DNA of 64,000 bases from Parapristionchus giblindavisi (lineage: Eukaryota > Nematoda > Chromadorea > Rhabditida > Diplogasteridae), in assembly GCA_943737045.1 (NCBI GenBank), contig CALSFV010000318.1, forward strand, positions 303,501 to 367,500, given 5' to 3'. The notes under the pieces are model-generated. The model was not told the origin of the DNA. It worked only from the letters and a program-made list of their open reading frames with translations, and did no database searches. Of this stretch, positions 37,871-49,172 are shown piece after piece; positions within the stretch are counted from its first letter, which is position 1; each line of letters starts with the position of its first letter. Both the position numbers and the translations under genes were made by a program.

Positions 37871-40750
37871 TTGCCTCCTTCTCCATCATTGACGTCTCTC
37901 CCCTCATCTACAGTATCTTCTTCTATTACTGTCCTTCCGCCGCCTACCCCTAATCTCTCGTGTATTTTATTCAACTCTAGATCAATAGTGAATAAGCTGC
38001 CCGATTTACATTGTCTACTATCAGCATCTCGTCCTGATTTTGTCTGTGTTTCTGAATCATGGCTAAACCCACGCATTTCTGACTCGGAGCTCACTATAAA
38101 TTACCCTTATAAGGTACTACGTTGCGATAGGGCTAGGCGGGGTGGTGGTGTTGCTATCATTCTTAGGGATCATATTTATGCAAGCATAGTATCCTTCGAT
38201 AACGACTCTTCAGCTGATATTCTGGCCATTGATATTGTATCTCCTTCTTGTCTCTCAAATATACGTTTAGCACTTGTTTACCGACCTCCCAACATCACTT
38301 CATCATCCAATTCCTCGCTCTTTGACTGTCTATCTTCCCTTCTGGCTATAAATTCTCCTCTTGTATTATTGGGCGATTTCAATCTAAATATTGATTGGAC
38401 TGATACTTCGTCTGCTCATGGTCAATCTTCTCTATTAGTTGATCTTATCGAATCCTTATCCCTTAGTCAATATGTCTCATCCCCTACTCTTGCATCACAT
38501 TTCCTAGATCTCATATTTGCATCACCAAATCTAGTCTCAAATTGTATAGTCACCCCTCCATTCTCAACTTCTGATCATTCTTCAGTATCTTTTGATCTAT
38601 CATTTCCTCTTTTCTCGCCAATCTCTGTTCCAACTTTTGATTTTAGTAAGGCTAACTTTGATTTCCTTGATCACTGTCTATTTTTATCCGATTGGGACAC
38701 AATATTGAATGATTATACATCCATTGATGACTTATATAGCCGTTTCCCCTCTCACATTCTATCTCTATTCCCTAAATATATTCCAATTCGCAAGCATTTA
38801 CTTCCTTTTGACAAGTACCCTGGTCATATTCGAGCTCTTATCTCTCACAAACGCGCCCTTTTTGACAAAATTCATCTCCATCCTGTTCGTCTCCAATATA
38901 TGTCTGTCTCTGCAAAGCTCCAAAAGGAGATTCGCAAATTTGTTCGTAATCGTGAAAATAAATTTTTCTCATCTTTCAATTGTAAAACTTTCTATAAGTA
39001 TTTTAGTAACCGTCTTAAAACTAAAGCTAGTATTGGAGCCATATGTGATCTCTCTGGAAACTCTCTTATCTCTGATAGTGACAAGGCAGATTCACTTGCA
39101 TCTTATTTTGAAACTATGTATATTGCTGATGATATGACTCTTCCTCCTCTCTCCTCATTCATTCCTCATTCTCTTTCCATTCCAATTATTATGCCTCAAG
39201 ATGTTGCTTATTATCTCCGTCGTTTAAGTTCATCTTGCTCTCTCCCATCTGATTTAATCCCCTCTATCATTTTTAAACGTTGTCATTCCTCTCTTGCTTA
39301 TCCTTTGTCTATAATCTTTAATATTTCTATCAGTCTAGGCGAAATACCAACAATTTGGAAATCTTCTATAGTTCCTATTCCTAAAGTCTCTAGCCCAACC
39401 AATGTCTCTCATTTTCGCCCTATATCGATCTCCCCTGTTCCTTCTAAGATTCTCGAGCGCATTTTGAAACCACACATTACACACTGGTGTGGTATCCACA
39501 ATATCATACCCGAGGAGCAGTCTGGATTTGTAAAATCAAAGTCCACTGTGACACAACTTTTACATTGTACTCAAGCGTGGCGAAATGCTCTTGACAGTGA
39601 TCTTTGCACTGATGTTATCTATGTTGATTTATCTCGTGCCTTTGATTCTGTCTCTCATAGTAAACTCTTGTACAAATTAGAATCTCTTGGTATAAGAAAT
39701 AATCTACTGTCGTGGTTTACTTCGTTTTTAGATGATCGTCGATTTTCAGTGAGAATAGGTGATACTCTATCATCTGATAGAGTGGTCACTTCTGGTGTTC
39801 CACAAGGTACAGTTTTGGGTTCATTACTCTTTTTGATATATGTTTCGGATCTCCCAAGGGTATTCAGTCATCTCCCTCAAATAGGTATTCAAATGTTTGC
39901 GGATGATATCAAACTTTTCTCTACTTTTTCACATATTTCTCCACATGAATCTCACTCTCAACTTTCTCAAGGGTTAACTTCTCTTTTAGAATACTGCGAA
40001 AACTGGCAGTTATCGGTTGCACAAAAAAAGTGCTCCGTTCTACATATAGGCAAAACAAATCCTTCTTTACCCTACTCTATTCTCTCTCACAGTCTCCCTT
40101 CATCTTCTTCTACCCGTGACTTAGGTGTTTATATCGATCCTCTATTGAACTTTAAGTCGCATATTGCCATTATTTGTAAAAAGTCCTTGTCACTTGTTTA
40201 TCATATTTTTAGATCCATCTCTTGTACTCGATCTGATGTATATATTAGAGCTTTCAAATCATACGTACTCCCCATTATTGAATATGCCTCACCAGTTTGG
40301 TCACCCTTGTCAAAGGGGTTAGTTCGCCAATTAGAAAAGGTCCAACATGTATTTACTAGATTACTGTATCATCGTTGTTCTCTTTCGTATTCCCTCCCTC
40401 CACCCTACCCTCAACGTTTGACCCTATTCTCGCTTAATTCGCTTTATCATAGAAGAATTGTTATTGATATCATTTTTGCCATTAAGATTTTGAGATGTGA
40501 AGTTGATATTCCTTGTAGTTGTTTCTATATTTTCAAGCCTTCATTTGGTCGTATATCCTCATTTGCTTTCCATATCCCACGAGCCAAAAGAGAAAACCTT
40601 CGCTCTTCATTCTCTAATAGAACTTCCCGATTTCTGACAAAACTTCCTTCTATCTTAGACCCACATCTGAGCACCAATTCCATTAAATCTAAATTATTAT
40701 TATCTTGTGATTTAATTAATAATTTATGTATTGATATTTCGCCCCTTTAA
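37871..40750 (+). CDS. CR1-like LINE ORF2 endonuclease-reverse transcriptase
   Basis: 959 codons. Residues about 25-225 are an apurinic-type endonuclease (FNSRSIVNK, SWLNPRISD, RRGGGVAIIL, LALVYRPP, LLGDFNLNI, TSDHSSVSF). The reverse transcriptase runs from about residue 470: HFRPISISPVPSK, the IYVDLSRAFDSVSH block with the first catalytic Asp near 588, SGVPQGTVLGSLLF, and the FADD box near residue 676. The C-terminus (YASPVWSPL, QHVFTRLLYHR) is typical of CR1/jockey-group elements. It nicks target DNA and copies its own RNA at the site. The first codon in frame is not ATG, and I infer coupling to ORF1. Confidence 0.9.
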   Translation: MPPSPSLTSLPSSTVSSSITVLPPPTPNLSCILFNSRSIVNKLPDLHCLLSASRPDFVCVSESWLNPRISDSELTINYPYKVLRCDRARRGGGVAIILRDHIYASIVSFDNDSSADILAIDIVSPSCLSNIRLALVYRPPNITSSSNSSLFDCLSSLLAINSPLVLLGDFNLNIDWTDTSSAHGQSSLLVDLIESLSLSQYVSSPTLASHFLDLIFASPNLVSNCIVTPPFSTSDHSSVSFDLSFPLFSPISVPTFDFSKANFDFLDHCLFLSDWDTILNDYTSIDDLYSRFPSHILSLFPKYIPIRKHLLPFDKYPGHIRALISHKRALFDKIHLHPVRLQYMSVSAKLQKEIRKFVRNRENKFFSSFNCKTFYKYFSNRLKTKASIGAICDLSGNSLISDSDKADSLASYFETMYIADDMTLPPLSSFIPHSLSIPIIMPQDVAYYLRRLSSSCSLPSDLIPSIIFKRCHSSLAYPLSIIFNISISLGEIPTIWKSSIVPIPKVSSPTNVSHFRPISISPVPSKILERILKPHITHWCGIHNIIPEEQSGFVKSKSTVTQLLHCTQAWRNALDSDLCTDVIYVDLSRAFDSVSHSKLLYKLESLGIRNNLLSWFTSFLDDRRFSVRIGDTLSSDRVVTSGVPQGTVLGSLLFLIYVSDLPRVFSHLPQIGIQMFADDIKLFSTFSHISPHESHSQLSQGLTSLLEYCENWQLSVAQKKCSVLHIGKTNPSLPYSILSHSLPSSSSTRDLGVYIDPLLNFKSHIAIICKKSLSLVYHIFRSISCTRSDVYIRAFKSYVLPIIEYASPVWSPLSKGLVRQLEKVQHVFTRLLYHRCSLSYSLPPPYPQRLTLFSLNSLYHRRIVIDIIFAIKILRCEVDIPCSCFYIFKPSFGRISSFAFHIPRAKRENLRSSFSNRTSRFLTKLPSILDPHLSTNSIKSKLLLSCDLINNLCIDISPL

Positions 40751-41099
40751 ATGATGTCTCATATACACGATCCTCATTGCCATGTCAGTTTCCGTTCACA
40801 CTGACTTATGCGGTCCTCTTCCCGCTAGGGCCTCATCCACCCTAAATCATTGATCCCACTCTGATCTTTGATCTTGGCATTTGAGAAAACGTTATTGAGA
40901 CATCCCTGACCTTCTTCACCTTCCCCATTTCCCTTTATCCATTACCCCCGTTTATTCTCCCTGTGCAGATCTCTTAATTTTAATTCGTTAATTTTACTTG
41001 TTGAAACATCTTTATGATGTATGATAAATAAATAAATAAACATAACTATGAGAGTTTTTACTCGAAATAATTATAGTCAAGATGACATTGTCGTAGGAA
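40751..41099. other. LINE 3' region and short spacer
   Basis: It holds the LINE 3' untranslated region to about 41030 and then about 60 bp of unique sequence, including the left target duplication CGTAGGAA of the next element. Confidence 0.7.
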
Positions 41100-41536
41100 C
41101 AGAGATGTTCGTTAACGAAAATTTTCGTTAATTCGTTAAGTCGTTAAATTAACGAAAAATAAGTCGTTAATTTTCGTTAATTTCGTTAACTTTCGTTAAT
41201 GCTCAAAGTATGAATTTTTTTCCAAATACGTTTATTTATTAGAACAACATGAACAGTGATGTCCCATAAATCGATATATCAATTGTTTTTAAACGAATAC
41301 AGCTTTAAAAACTTGAAAAAAAAGAATTTGGACAAAAAATTGATTTTACATAGAAGTGGGGTGCTAATGTGTAAGAAAAATACGCTTCTCTAGCATCCAA
41401 CCGCTCATTTTCATTAACGAAAAAATTAACGAAAAATAACTTATTTTCGTTAATTCGTTAATCGTTAAACTTTAACGAAAAATATCGTTAAAATTAACGA
41501 TTTTCGTTAATTCGTTAATCGTTAATACCATCTCTG
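41100..41536. mobile_element. hAT-type MITE with perfect 8-bp target duplication
   Basis: 437 bp, ends CAGAGATG and CATCTCTG, flanked on both sides by CGTAGGAA (41092-41099, 41537-41544). The interior is made of TTCGTTAA-rich degenerate repeats that pair across the centre. 8-bp duplication plus CAGAG ends indicates hAT. Confidence 0.9.
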
Positions 41537-41621
41537 CGTAGGAAGTGTACGATTACAGACCAAAGGAGAGCTAAACTCTATTGAATGAGTTTGTATGTTT
41601 CGTCTACTTCCATGCGATGTA

Positions 41622-42890
41622 CAGGGTGCGCCATAATTATCCGAACTGTTGTCTCCATATGAATCTCCCCTTGGAAATGTGACCTGAGTGATATGGTTCA
41701 TGGTAAAGCTTATCAAGAATATGGGCAGCAGTAATGTACTAGCGAATCTCGCCGTGGACTCTTTCAGCTCTGACACAAGCCATGAGTCTATTCTCATATG
41801 CGACTGCCGATTCCCGCAAGTAGTTGTCATCGAGTTCGTCCCATGCCTTGAGAAGCGGAGCACTGAGGGAGTCGAGGTTCTGGTGCTTGATAGAGGACAT
41901 CTTGGCCTACAACACCTCCAAGCACTGCAGTCGAGGAGGTTGAGATTGGGGGAGTTCGGAAGTAATTCAATGTGATGGATTTTGCCGAGTGCATGGGTGA
42001 AAAACCACGACTGGGTCAACTTTGTCATGTCATTGACGACAGAATCTTACCGAAAGGTCTAGTGGTCCTGACCGAAGTGGGTATGGTATCGGAGTAGAAG
42101 CGCGTCTTCGAGGATGTGCTTGGTAAAATATGCCTTATTGATCTAGACGCATGGAGTGGCAAAACAAGAGTGGACTTTCCAGTTGGGCAAACAGCAGCTA
42201 AAACCTTGGCGTATTGTGGAAGACTGATATGACCCATGACCCCAGCCGTCTTGTAGGATTCTTTAAGATCAGAGGCAATAATTCTGTTGTTCTCGATATT
42301 CAGGTTGTCTTTGAAGGTAAGATATTCTCTTCGCTGAGCATCGTGCTGAAGTGCGCGGACCTAGCACAACGCATAAAAAGTTGAGGTCACCGTTCTCAGC
42401 GGAGCTTGATCTGTCGCTCATTCGGTTCTAACAGTTTACTGTACTTGTAAGGGAGAAGAGTCAGCTGAGACCTGAGGAGATGAAGAATGGAAGTGTTCGA
42501 GATATCGAGTCTCCAGATCGAAAACTTGTGGTTTCGAAACACCATCTTTCGGATGAGATCTCGGTTCGTAGCGGTGGAAACTGAAATCGGTCTACCTCTA
42601 CCCGGACGTTCCTTGTCAGTACCAAGATCTTGGTACACGATACCGGTATCGGATACAGCCGACTCGTGAAAGCCGAGCTGATGAACTATGACAATCTACC
42701 TTGTACACTTGAGAATGAGGGGTCTCAGTCGACTTTACTTCCCCATTACTAGAAGACTTGACTAACTGACTTGAAACCTTGAATGGCCAATGATCACTCG
42801 CCATGATGCTGCAATAGGGGTTGCGCATTTGCATTGGGGGCCTGGGAATCATAATGGTGAAATCAGTCCGGGTAATTTTGGCGCACCCTG
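41622..42890 (-). mobile_element. Tc1/mariner-type element
   Basis: 1269 bp with terminal CAGGGTGCGCCA and its complement, flanked by TA. It carries a degenerate transposase on the - strand. Confidence 0.8.
41690..42860 (-). pseudogene. Tc1/mariner-type transposase, degenerate
   Basis: Fragments in different frames read, in order, an N-terminal DNA-binding part (GRGRPISVSTATNRDLIRK at about 42600-42550) and a C-terminal part with LLPNSPNLNLLD, corresponding to the third catalytic block (SPDLNPLD type), then KAWDEL and YENRLMACV. Frameshifts at several points show it is dead. The family assignment rests on the PNLNLLD block and the TA-flanked termini. Confidence 0.7.
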
Positions 42891-43370
42891 TATAACTTCA
42901 AGGTATAACTGCAAAGTTTTTCAGATTATGATCATTACTCGAGACAGACAGCTTACAAGTAGCTTGTGCAAGTAGAAAATAGTAGCTTACAAGTAGACTG
43001 CTTGCTAGCAATATACAAATTATTAGGCTAGTTTGTCCATGATTTTTCCGATCGAAGTTCTCTTTGCAAAACTATTTCCGGTTTGGATAGTTTCTGAACT
43101 ATGCAAAACAGGGAATAATCATTGCGGACGCTCTCGTACAAATAAAATAAGTGATTTGTATACGCTCAATATTCTGTACCCTGTATTCGTTGTGTATATC
43201 TTTGATTGGATTGATTGAAGTAATTATTTGTTTCAACTTTGACAGTTTATTACAAAGATTTACACAAGACTGTCAACACATAGGAAAGTTTATTCGGTCA
43301 ACGTGACCATTTCATGCAAAAAGTACACAAAATTTTAGCCATATACTTTAAAAGGCAAGGAAAAGTTGAG
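42891..43370. other. Spacer 3' of gene G
   Basis: No gene or RNA seen. It is AT-rich and probably includes the 3' end of the gene G transcript on the - strand. Confidence 0.45.
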
Positions 43371-45983
43371 TCAAGTAGTATAAGTAGAATACATTACAGT
43401 CGTCTTCGTCAATTGACGTTTTTCACTTGGTTTGCATAAAATAAAGTTCTTGAAGTAAATGCAGTGTCGTTTAGCTTCCTAGAAAAAGAAAATGTAATAA
43501 TTGATATTGCCTATCAATTCAAACCTCTCTAAACTTCTTTGACATAGTCATAAATATTATTAGATTACAGGCTGAAGTAGCAATGACAACGAGTGATATC
43601 ATCCCATCTGAAATCAAAGTGTTATTTTTAAATTCATTTCAATCATAGTGCTTTAAAGGCAGATCCGAGTTAATTTCTCTCCGCTCTCTCTCAAAAGCGA
43701 AAGATCATTGCCAGAGCGACGAGTTAGCTCGGCGTAAATTGTTGAAAGAATCTTCAGTTCATAGTAAACGAAGATAAAAAATGAAATTGATAACTAACTG
43801 AGTTTATTGAATATTTTAACGCGAAAAGTATCAGACAACATCGCAGCACCGATACACAGAACAGCTGAAATATTATTCCTTGTTTTTTCACAGTCAATAA
43901 TATAATAAATATTCACTAACCTTGCGGGAACTGTGAGATGAGTGTTACTAAAACTATCCACAAGAGTAATTTAGTTGCTCTTTCTAATCCCTTAATCTTC
44001 TCTTCGCGCTCACAATCAGAAAATGAGTCCTTTTCAATTATTTTCACGCAATTTTTAGAAATCTGAAAATTTGGTTTAAAATTTTTGGGATGAAATTGAA
44101 ACAAATACTTTTCCTAGTTCCCTCAACAATAATGTTGTAAAAATGATTAGAAGTAGACAAGGAAGAGCATTGTGAATCACTCCTGACGTATAATAGAACG
44201 TTCTCAATAACTGTAATCATATATTTGCTAATTTAATTCTAATTTTGAATTTACCAAGCAGTTGTTTTGGTAAGTGGATTCAGCGAAAGACATCATATAA
44301 ACTAGAGAAAAATCGTCACTGAAAACGTAAATTCAAAAAGTCAAAGTTACACCGTAAATTCAAGACTATAAAGTGTGCCCATAAAATCAGAAGTCAAATT
44401 TCAAACCTCTGCTCTTGACAAATCCTCCTCCATTCAAATTTTCTGATAATAACCATCAGTGATAGTGGAATATTTCCAATGAGAATCAATAGAAAAACTA
44501 TAAGGCAATATCCAGCCATACTCCGATAACTTGGTTCCCATCTTCCTCTACTTCGAATAGATGCAATTCGAACAGATGTCAGCACAACTGAAGGAATCTG
44601 ATAATAGGTCCACAAACACGCATAAACATGTTGGATTTAATTGAAATGCATCAAGACATCGGTTCAGTGAATTTCCAGGTAGTGCCGGACATTGATCTCA
44701 CCAATTTGGCTCAAAACATTTTTGAGCCAAATCGGTGAGATCGATGTCCGGCGTCAGTGGCTCAACTATCGAATCTTACTGACCCTGTGTCTTAATATAA
44801 TTTTCATTCGTAAATATTCGAGCTCCTAGTGAATATACTGACGCACTATTTCAAAGTGTACTAGTTTTTATACATATTTTAAATCTTACAAATTTACAAT
44901 ATAAACTACGTCGTTCATATCATTCATTTTCGCTGTAAGATATATCTCGGTAACGAGATTTGTACAAATCATCCCAACAAAAGAAATCTTTTGAAATACG
45001 CGTTGTCAAATAATGTAAAGTGACTCTTAACAAGATCTACCTGCAAGCCATGGAGTTAATGAATCAAAGATTACTCTGCAATATGCCTCCACCACTTGAT
45101 ATGTGGCATAGACGAGTGTGTAGAAATGTTTACTGAAAATAAAAGATTGTTTACTTCCGACATTACTCCTTAGTTTTTTATCTGTGCTCCTTTAGGTTAA
45201 CATTCTTTGCTGATCAGCAATCGCATATTTCGGAACTTCTTTGATTTCTGGTCCACCCCTCCCCTCATCCCCATCCCCGCATTTCGATCTTTTCGATCGA
45301 ATGGAGGGGTCGTCCTCCTCACTGGAAGGACGATGTCCACGGGGGCGAAATGCTACCCGAGGTCTCATCAAGATGGGAGAGCTATGGACTGCACCGGAGA
45401 GAAGGAAAAAGAAGTGCCCATATTTGATACAGAAATTCATTTTATTTGGTGGAGAGGACTCAACGATGGTATTTCCGCTGCACATATTACAAAAAGTTAA
45501 ACTTACTTGCAAATCTCCATTGATTCATTTAAAAGAGTCGTAGTAAGATGGGAAATTAGAAATATCGTTTGGTTGATTGCCATCATTACAAAAACAGCGT
45601 TGACCGGTGAACGGAGAGATTTTCTATATTGATATTTATTTATATCGATGATTCCGTGAAATGGCTAAACCCCTATGGGGACAACTGCACTGAATGCATG
45701 GTGGTATTGAGCGTATAAAATTATGGATGTGATTTTTTTTCAGTGAAATAATAACACAGTTTCGAACCTGGTAAGAAGAAAAAGGATGAAAATATTCGCA
45801 ATGATATTGATGGGACTGAGAACTAGGATTAGGATATAATTCGAACGATCGTAATACTCTGACAGTACCCTGGCAATAAAAAAATTACGATTATCAATCA
45901 ATAATCGCAACAAACTCTACGAAGTCATAGAATAAACTTTCTTCAGGAACTTCAAATAAAGTTGTCGTGCACTGTTTACTCAT
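43371..45983 (-). CDS. srw-type chemoreceptor G (intact model)
   Basis: Seven-transmembrane srw-type receptor, 374 codons plus stop. Exons: 45983-45916, 45869-45768, 45623-45507, 45132-45041, 44587-44407, 44318-44255, 44210-44109, 44062-43921, 43864-43799, 43607-43525, 43478-43371 (1125 nt). TM1 ends at about residue 56 (SPINIIANIFILFFLLTR), the turn is RKSLRSPVNAVFVMMAINQ, TM3 lies near FDSLTPWLA, TM4 in the GYCLIVFLLILIGNIPLSL stretch, TM5 at SGVIHNALPCLLLI, TM6 at ERATKLLLWIVLVTLISQF, TM7 at ATSACNLIIFMTM. Cysteines near residues 94 and 207 could pair outside the membrane. This is the cleanest copy and a good family reference. Introns 3 and 4 carry extra sequence. Confidence 0.88.
44690..44757. 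repeat. Short perfect hairpin in gene G intron 4
   Basis: About 33-bp arms beginning GCCGGACATTGATCTCACC meet around a CAT centre, with one or two mismatches. Probably a small MITE remnant. Confidence 0.6.
45241..45540 (+). other. GC-richer open frame in gene G intron 3, unknown
   Basis: About 240 bp absent from the same intron of H and E. On the + strand it is open for 100 codons, containing MEGSSSSLEGRCPRGRNATR followed by a basic RRKKK run and FGGEDSTMVFPLHI. Its base composition is unlike the intron around it. I do not recognise a family; it may be a captured exon fragment. Confidence 0.35.
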
Positions 45984-46021
45984 TCTAGATTAGAGTAAAA
46001 AGAAGGAAGCAAGGTTATATC

Positions 46022-46063
46022 CAGTGTCATTTTGTGTTGGAGAATCCGCCTTTGCTATGCTCA
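46022..46063 (-). promoter_or_regulatory. Conserved upstream box, gene G
   Basis: On the - strand reads TGAGCATAGCAAAGGCGGAT then TCTCCAACACAAAATGACA, about 40-80 bp before the ATG, as in E and F. Confidence 0.5.
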
Positions 46064-46828
46064 TTAGCTGCAATTTGAGTTTAAAAGCGAAGAAAAAAGT
46101 AAGGAATCAAGAGACCATGTTTCTTCTGCCATTTCCACGAGTATAATGAAAATGTTTGAAGTATCTGCTTTTCTAGATAAATGGCTATGCAGCGATTGAC
46201 GGTCTACAATAGCGTATCTTTAACAATATGTTCACTCAAGCTGAACGAGTCTTTGACGTGTATGTAAAATTTACATGTTTAATGAAAAGATCGTTGAGAT
46301 GATATGAGACAGACGAGCTCATATGAGTCATCCCCACCCCCTTACCCCAGAGGTCATCTTTAACTTCCTCTTGAGAGTATATTTTTTAGTGATTATTATT
46401 CCATACATAAATTGTTTGTGGCACACATGCAAGATGGATTACATCAACTCTTATTCAATGTGATCCGACAATTTGTGAGGTAAACATCAGAAACACCGTT
46501 GAATAGTGAAATCATTCCAAAAATGCACATTTTTCTATATAGATTAAAATACGAGGTTGTAACATACATATGTAAGACCCTTTGAATTTTGAGGTGAGTA
46601 TTCAAATTAAATTAATCTCGTTTATCGATTAAATTGATTATGAATCGATTTATATATATATATATTTATTCACATTTAGCGAACAAATGGTGTGAAACAA
46701 AGAAATGAAGAGTAGTAATGAATGGAATGAAATTGTGATAATGGACTGAGCCTAGTTGAGGATATCAATAGGGGGAAAGAGAACGAGAAGGTTGTAAGTG
46801 ATGGACAGATAACAACAGGACATGCAGA
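46064..46828. other. Gene G 5' flank
   Basis: No gene. It shares blocks with the 5' flanks of E and F (GTTCACTCAAGCTGAACGAG near 46230). A short TA run near 46651-46665 may mark the 3' tail of the LINE relic to its right. Confidence 0.5.
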
Positions 46829-47584
46829 TCAGGCTCCTACATCAAAGGAGATTCTATTTTCGGGTTTTGTAAGCAAACGGGCCGCTCGCAAAAAGAAGCT
46901 ATTGTGCCTGTATTGGAAACGGGACCCTGAATTGGAGAAGTTCAACCCATTTCTTGTAATATATGTTTTGAAATAGTGATTTTTCTTATTTGAAATCCTA
47001 AATTTGCCTCTAAGTAGTTTAATAGAAGTTTTAATGTCTATGATGGATCTACGGTGTTCGAGGGTTTCTAGATCGAGTTTTTCGTTGCGAACATTTGCCC
47101 GCGGCATATTTTCCCATGTTGATTTGAAACAACGGGCGAACAACCTTTTTGTGAAATAATTCTGTACCTGTTCAAGGACTTTTATATCCTTTTTCTGATA
47201 AGGATTGAACACCGTAGAAGCGCTTTCTAGAATGGGCCTGATGTAGATTGAATATGCTTTAAGGAGAATTTTGGGGTTATTAGTTCGAAAAGCTCGCATA
47301 ATTATATGACAAGCCGACTTTGCTTTGATCGAGATTGATCTAGAATGTTCGGAAAATGTCAGGCTTCTTTGAATAATGAAGCCAAGATCTTTGATGGCAT
47401 CTTTTTTGATCTAAATTTACATTATTTATAGTATAGATTCTTTTAGGATTAGCCCTACCTAGATGCAGGGAATTGCATTTATGTGATGCAAGGGGTAATT
47501 GCCAATCAGCAGCCCATTGAACTATAGTGTCAACGGCCGCTTGAAGCGGTTGGGACGTTTCATTACTACTGAATGATTTATATA

Positions 47585-49172
47585 CAGTACCGTGCAAAAG
47601 TCTATCCACTTTTGCTTTTTTCGCCATAACTTTTTTCAAACTCAAACGATCATGTCCAGCTTTTCAGGGATTATTTTGAGAGTGTTTTCACGTATTTTAC
47701 ACAACAAATTAGCCAGGGTGAACTCTTACTGTGAAATTTATTTCGATTTTATCAAAAGTCACAAAAGTGAGATTTTCGTTTTCTTCGATTTCTTATGAGT
47801 TTTTCACCCATTTCGCTACCAATGTGTGTTATATCATTTTAAAACTATGACACGGTATCTTGGGAGTAAGAATCTATCGATAACCGATGAGAATCCATTC
47901 GTCGTGGACGTCAGATGAGGCTGTCTGCAGACACACTCTCACAGCTGATCCGGGAGTCTGTTTCGACTATCCACAAGGTCATCAAAACTCCAATCTATGT
48001 TCAAACAATGAAGAAGACTAATGAACTACCTCGCAAAACGATTTTGACATTTGATCGTCCGATTTCCCGCATCACTAAGGAGAAAACAATGCTCACGGCA
48101 ATGAACTTCAAGTGAGAACTGGCGGAATTTCACCCACTTGGGGTACTTAAAGCTTCTAAACTTGACTGAAATGATGTTTGAGGTGTCCGTGTGCATCGCG
48201 CAATATCGTCTTCGTGCGTCTGGACTATTCGGAAGTCGGCATATTTAGAGACCGCTGATCCCCGAAACGATTCGCAAAGCAAGAATCGCATGGGCAAAAG
48301 AGCACATTCTTTGGACCCCCTAACACTATCGGTAGATCGAATTCTATGACGAAATCAAGTTTATGATGGTTGGTACGGAAGGAATAACCAATGTTAGTCG
48401 TCAGGTTGGCACTAGATTCGATTTGAAGTACCAACTGGCAATCGAGAAGCATGGAGGAGGATCGTTGATGTTGTGGAGTTATTTCTCTGTAGATGGGGTT
48501 GCCCCCCTGGTCTATATGACTGGAATTATGAGTAAGGAGGACAACGATAATATCCTAGAGACCCATTTAATTCCCGTAAACATCTTTTTAACCAAGTTTA
48601 GAAGTTTTAGGTGCAACAATTTGGTGAAATTTTGCCAGTTCTAGCTTGATATCTATTGCCGTTAGCCTCAGGTTCTCCTTCGAGATGCGAGTAATCTGTC
48701 GATCAAATGTCAAAATCGTTTTGCGAGGTAGTTCATTAGTTTTCTTCATTGTTTGAGCACAGATTGGAGTTTTGATGACCTTGTGGATAGTCGAAACAGA
48801 CTCCCGGATCAGCTGTGAGAGTGTGTCTGCGGACAGCCTCATCTTACGTCCACGACGAATGGATTCTCATCGGTTATCGATAGATTCTTACTCCCAAGAT
48901 ACCGTGTCATAGTTTTAAAATGATATAACACACATTGGTAGCGAAATGGGTGAAAAACTCACAAGAAATCGAAGAAAACGAAAATCTCACTTTTGTGACT
49001 TTTGATAAAATCGAAATAAATTTCAACGTAAGAGTTCTCGCTGGCTAATTTATTGTGTAAAATACGTGAAAACACTCTCAAAATATTCCCTGAAAAGCTG
49101 GACATGATCGGTTGAGTTTGAAAAAAGTTATGACGAAAAAAGCAAAAGTGGATAGACTTTTGCACGGCACTG
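47585..49172 (+). mobile_element. Tc1 element with inverted-duplication structure
   Basis: 1588 bp, ends CAGTACCGTGCAAAAGTC and its complement, flanked by TA. The left about 570 bp (47585-48150) and the right about 580 bp (48592-49172) are inverted copies of the same 5' part of a Tc1 element, so the true 3' end is replaced by a second 5' end. Confidence 0.85.
47905..48600 (+). pseudogene. Tc1-type transposase, degenerate and 3'-truncated
   Basis: N-terminal paired-like domain (LSADTLSQLIRESVSTIHKV) then, in shifting frames, YRLRASGLFG, IAWAKEH, RQVGTRFDLKYQ and KHGGGSLMLWSYFSVDGVAPL, a block that precedes the second catalytic Asp in Tc1 proteins. It stops at about 48590, so the second and third catalytic blocks are missing. 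Several in-frame stops. An inverted copy of the first about 85 codons lies at 48842-48588 on the - strand. Confidence 0.8.

Larger units (their letters stand above)
36960..41030 (+). mobile_element. Intact two-ORF CR1-like LINE
   Basis: Two long open frames followed by a short 3' region of about 280 bp and a terminal TAAATAAATAAATAAA simple repeat. There is no internal stop or frameshift, so it is recent and possibly active. The 5' boundary (about 36960) is approximate. The layout, with ORF1, ORF2 of about 960 codons and a simple-repeat tail, fits CR1-related non-LTR elements of nematodes. Confidence 0.85.

Noticed and set aside
38709..39137. 142-codon hydrophobic open frame inside the CR1 element
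   Set aside because: A shadow frame of ORF2 with composition explained by T-rich codons.
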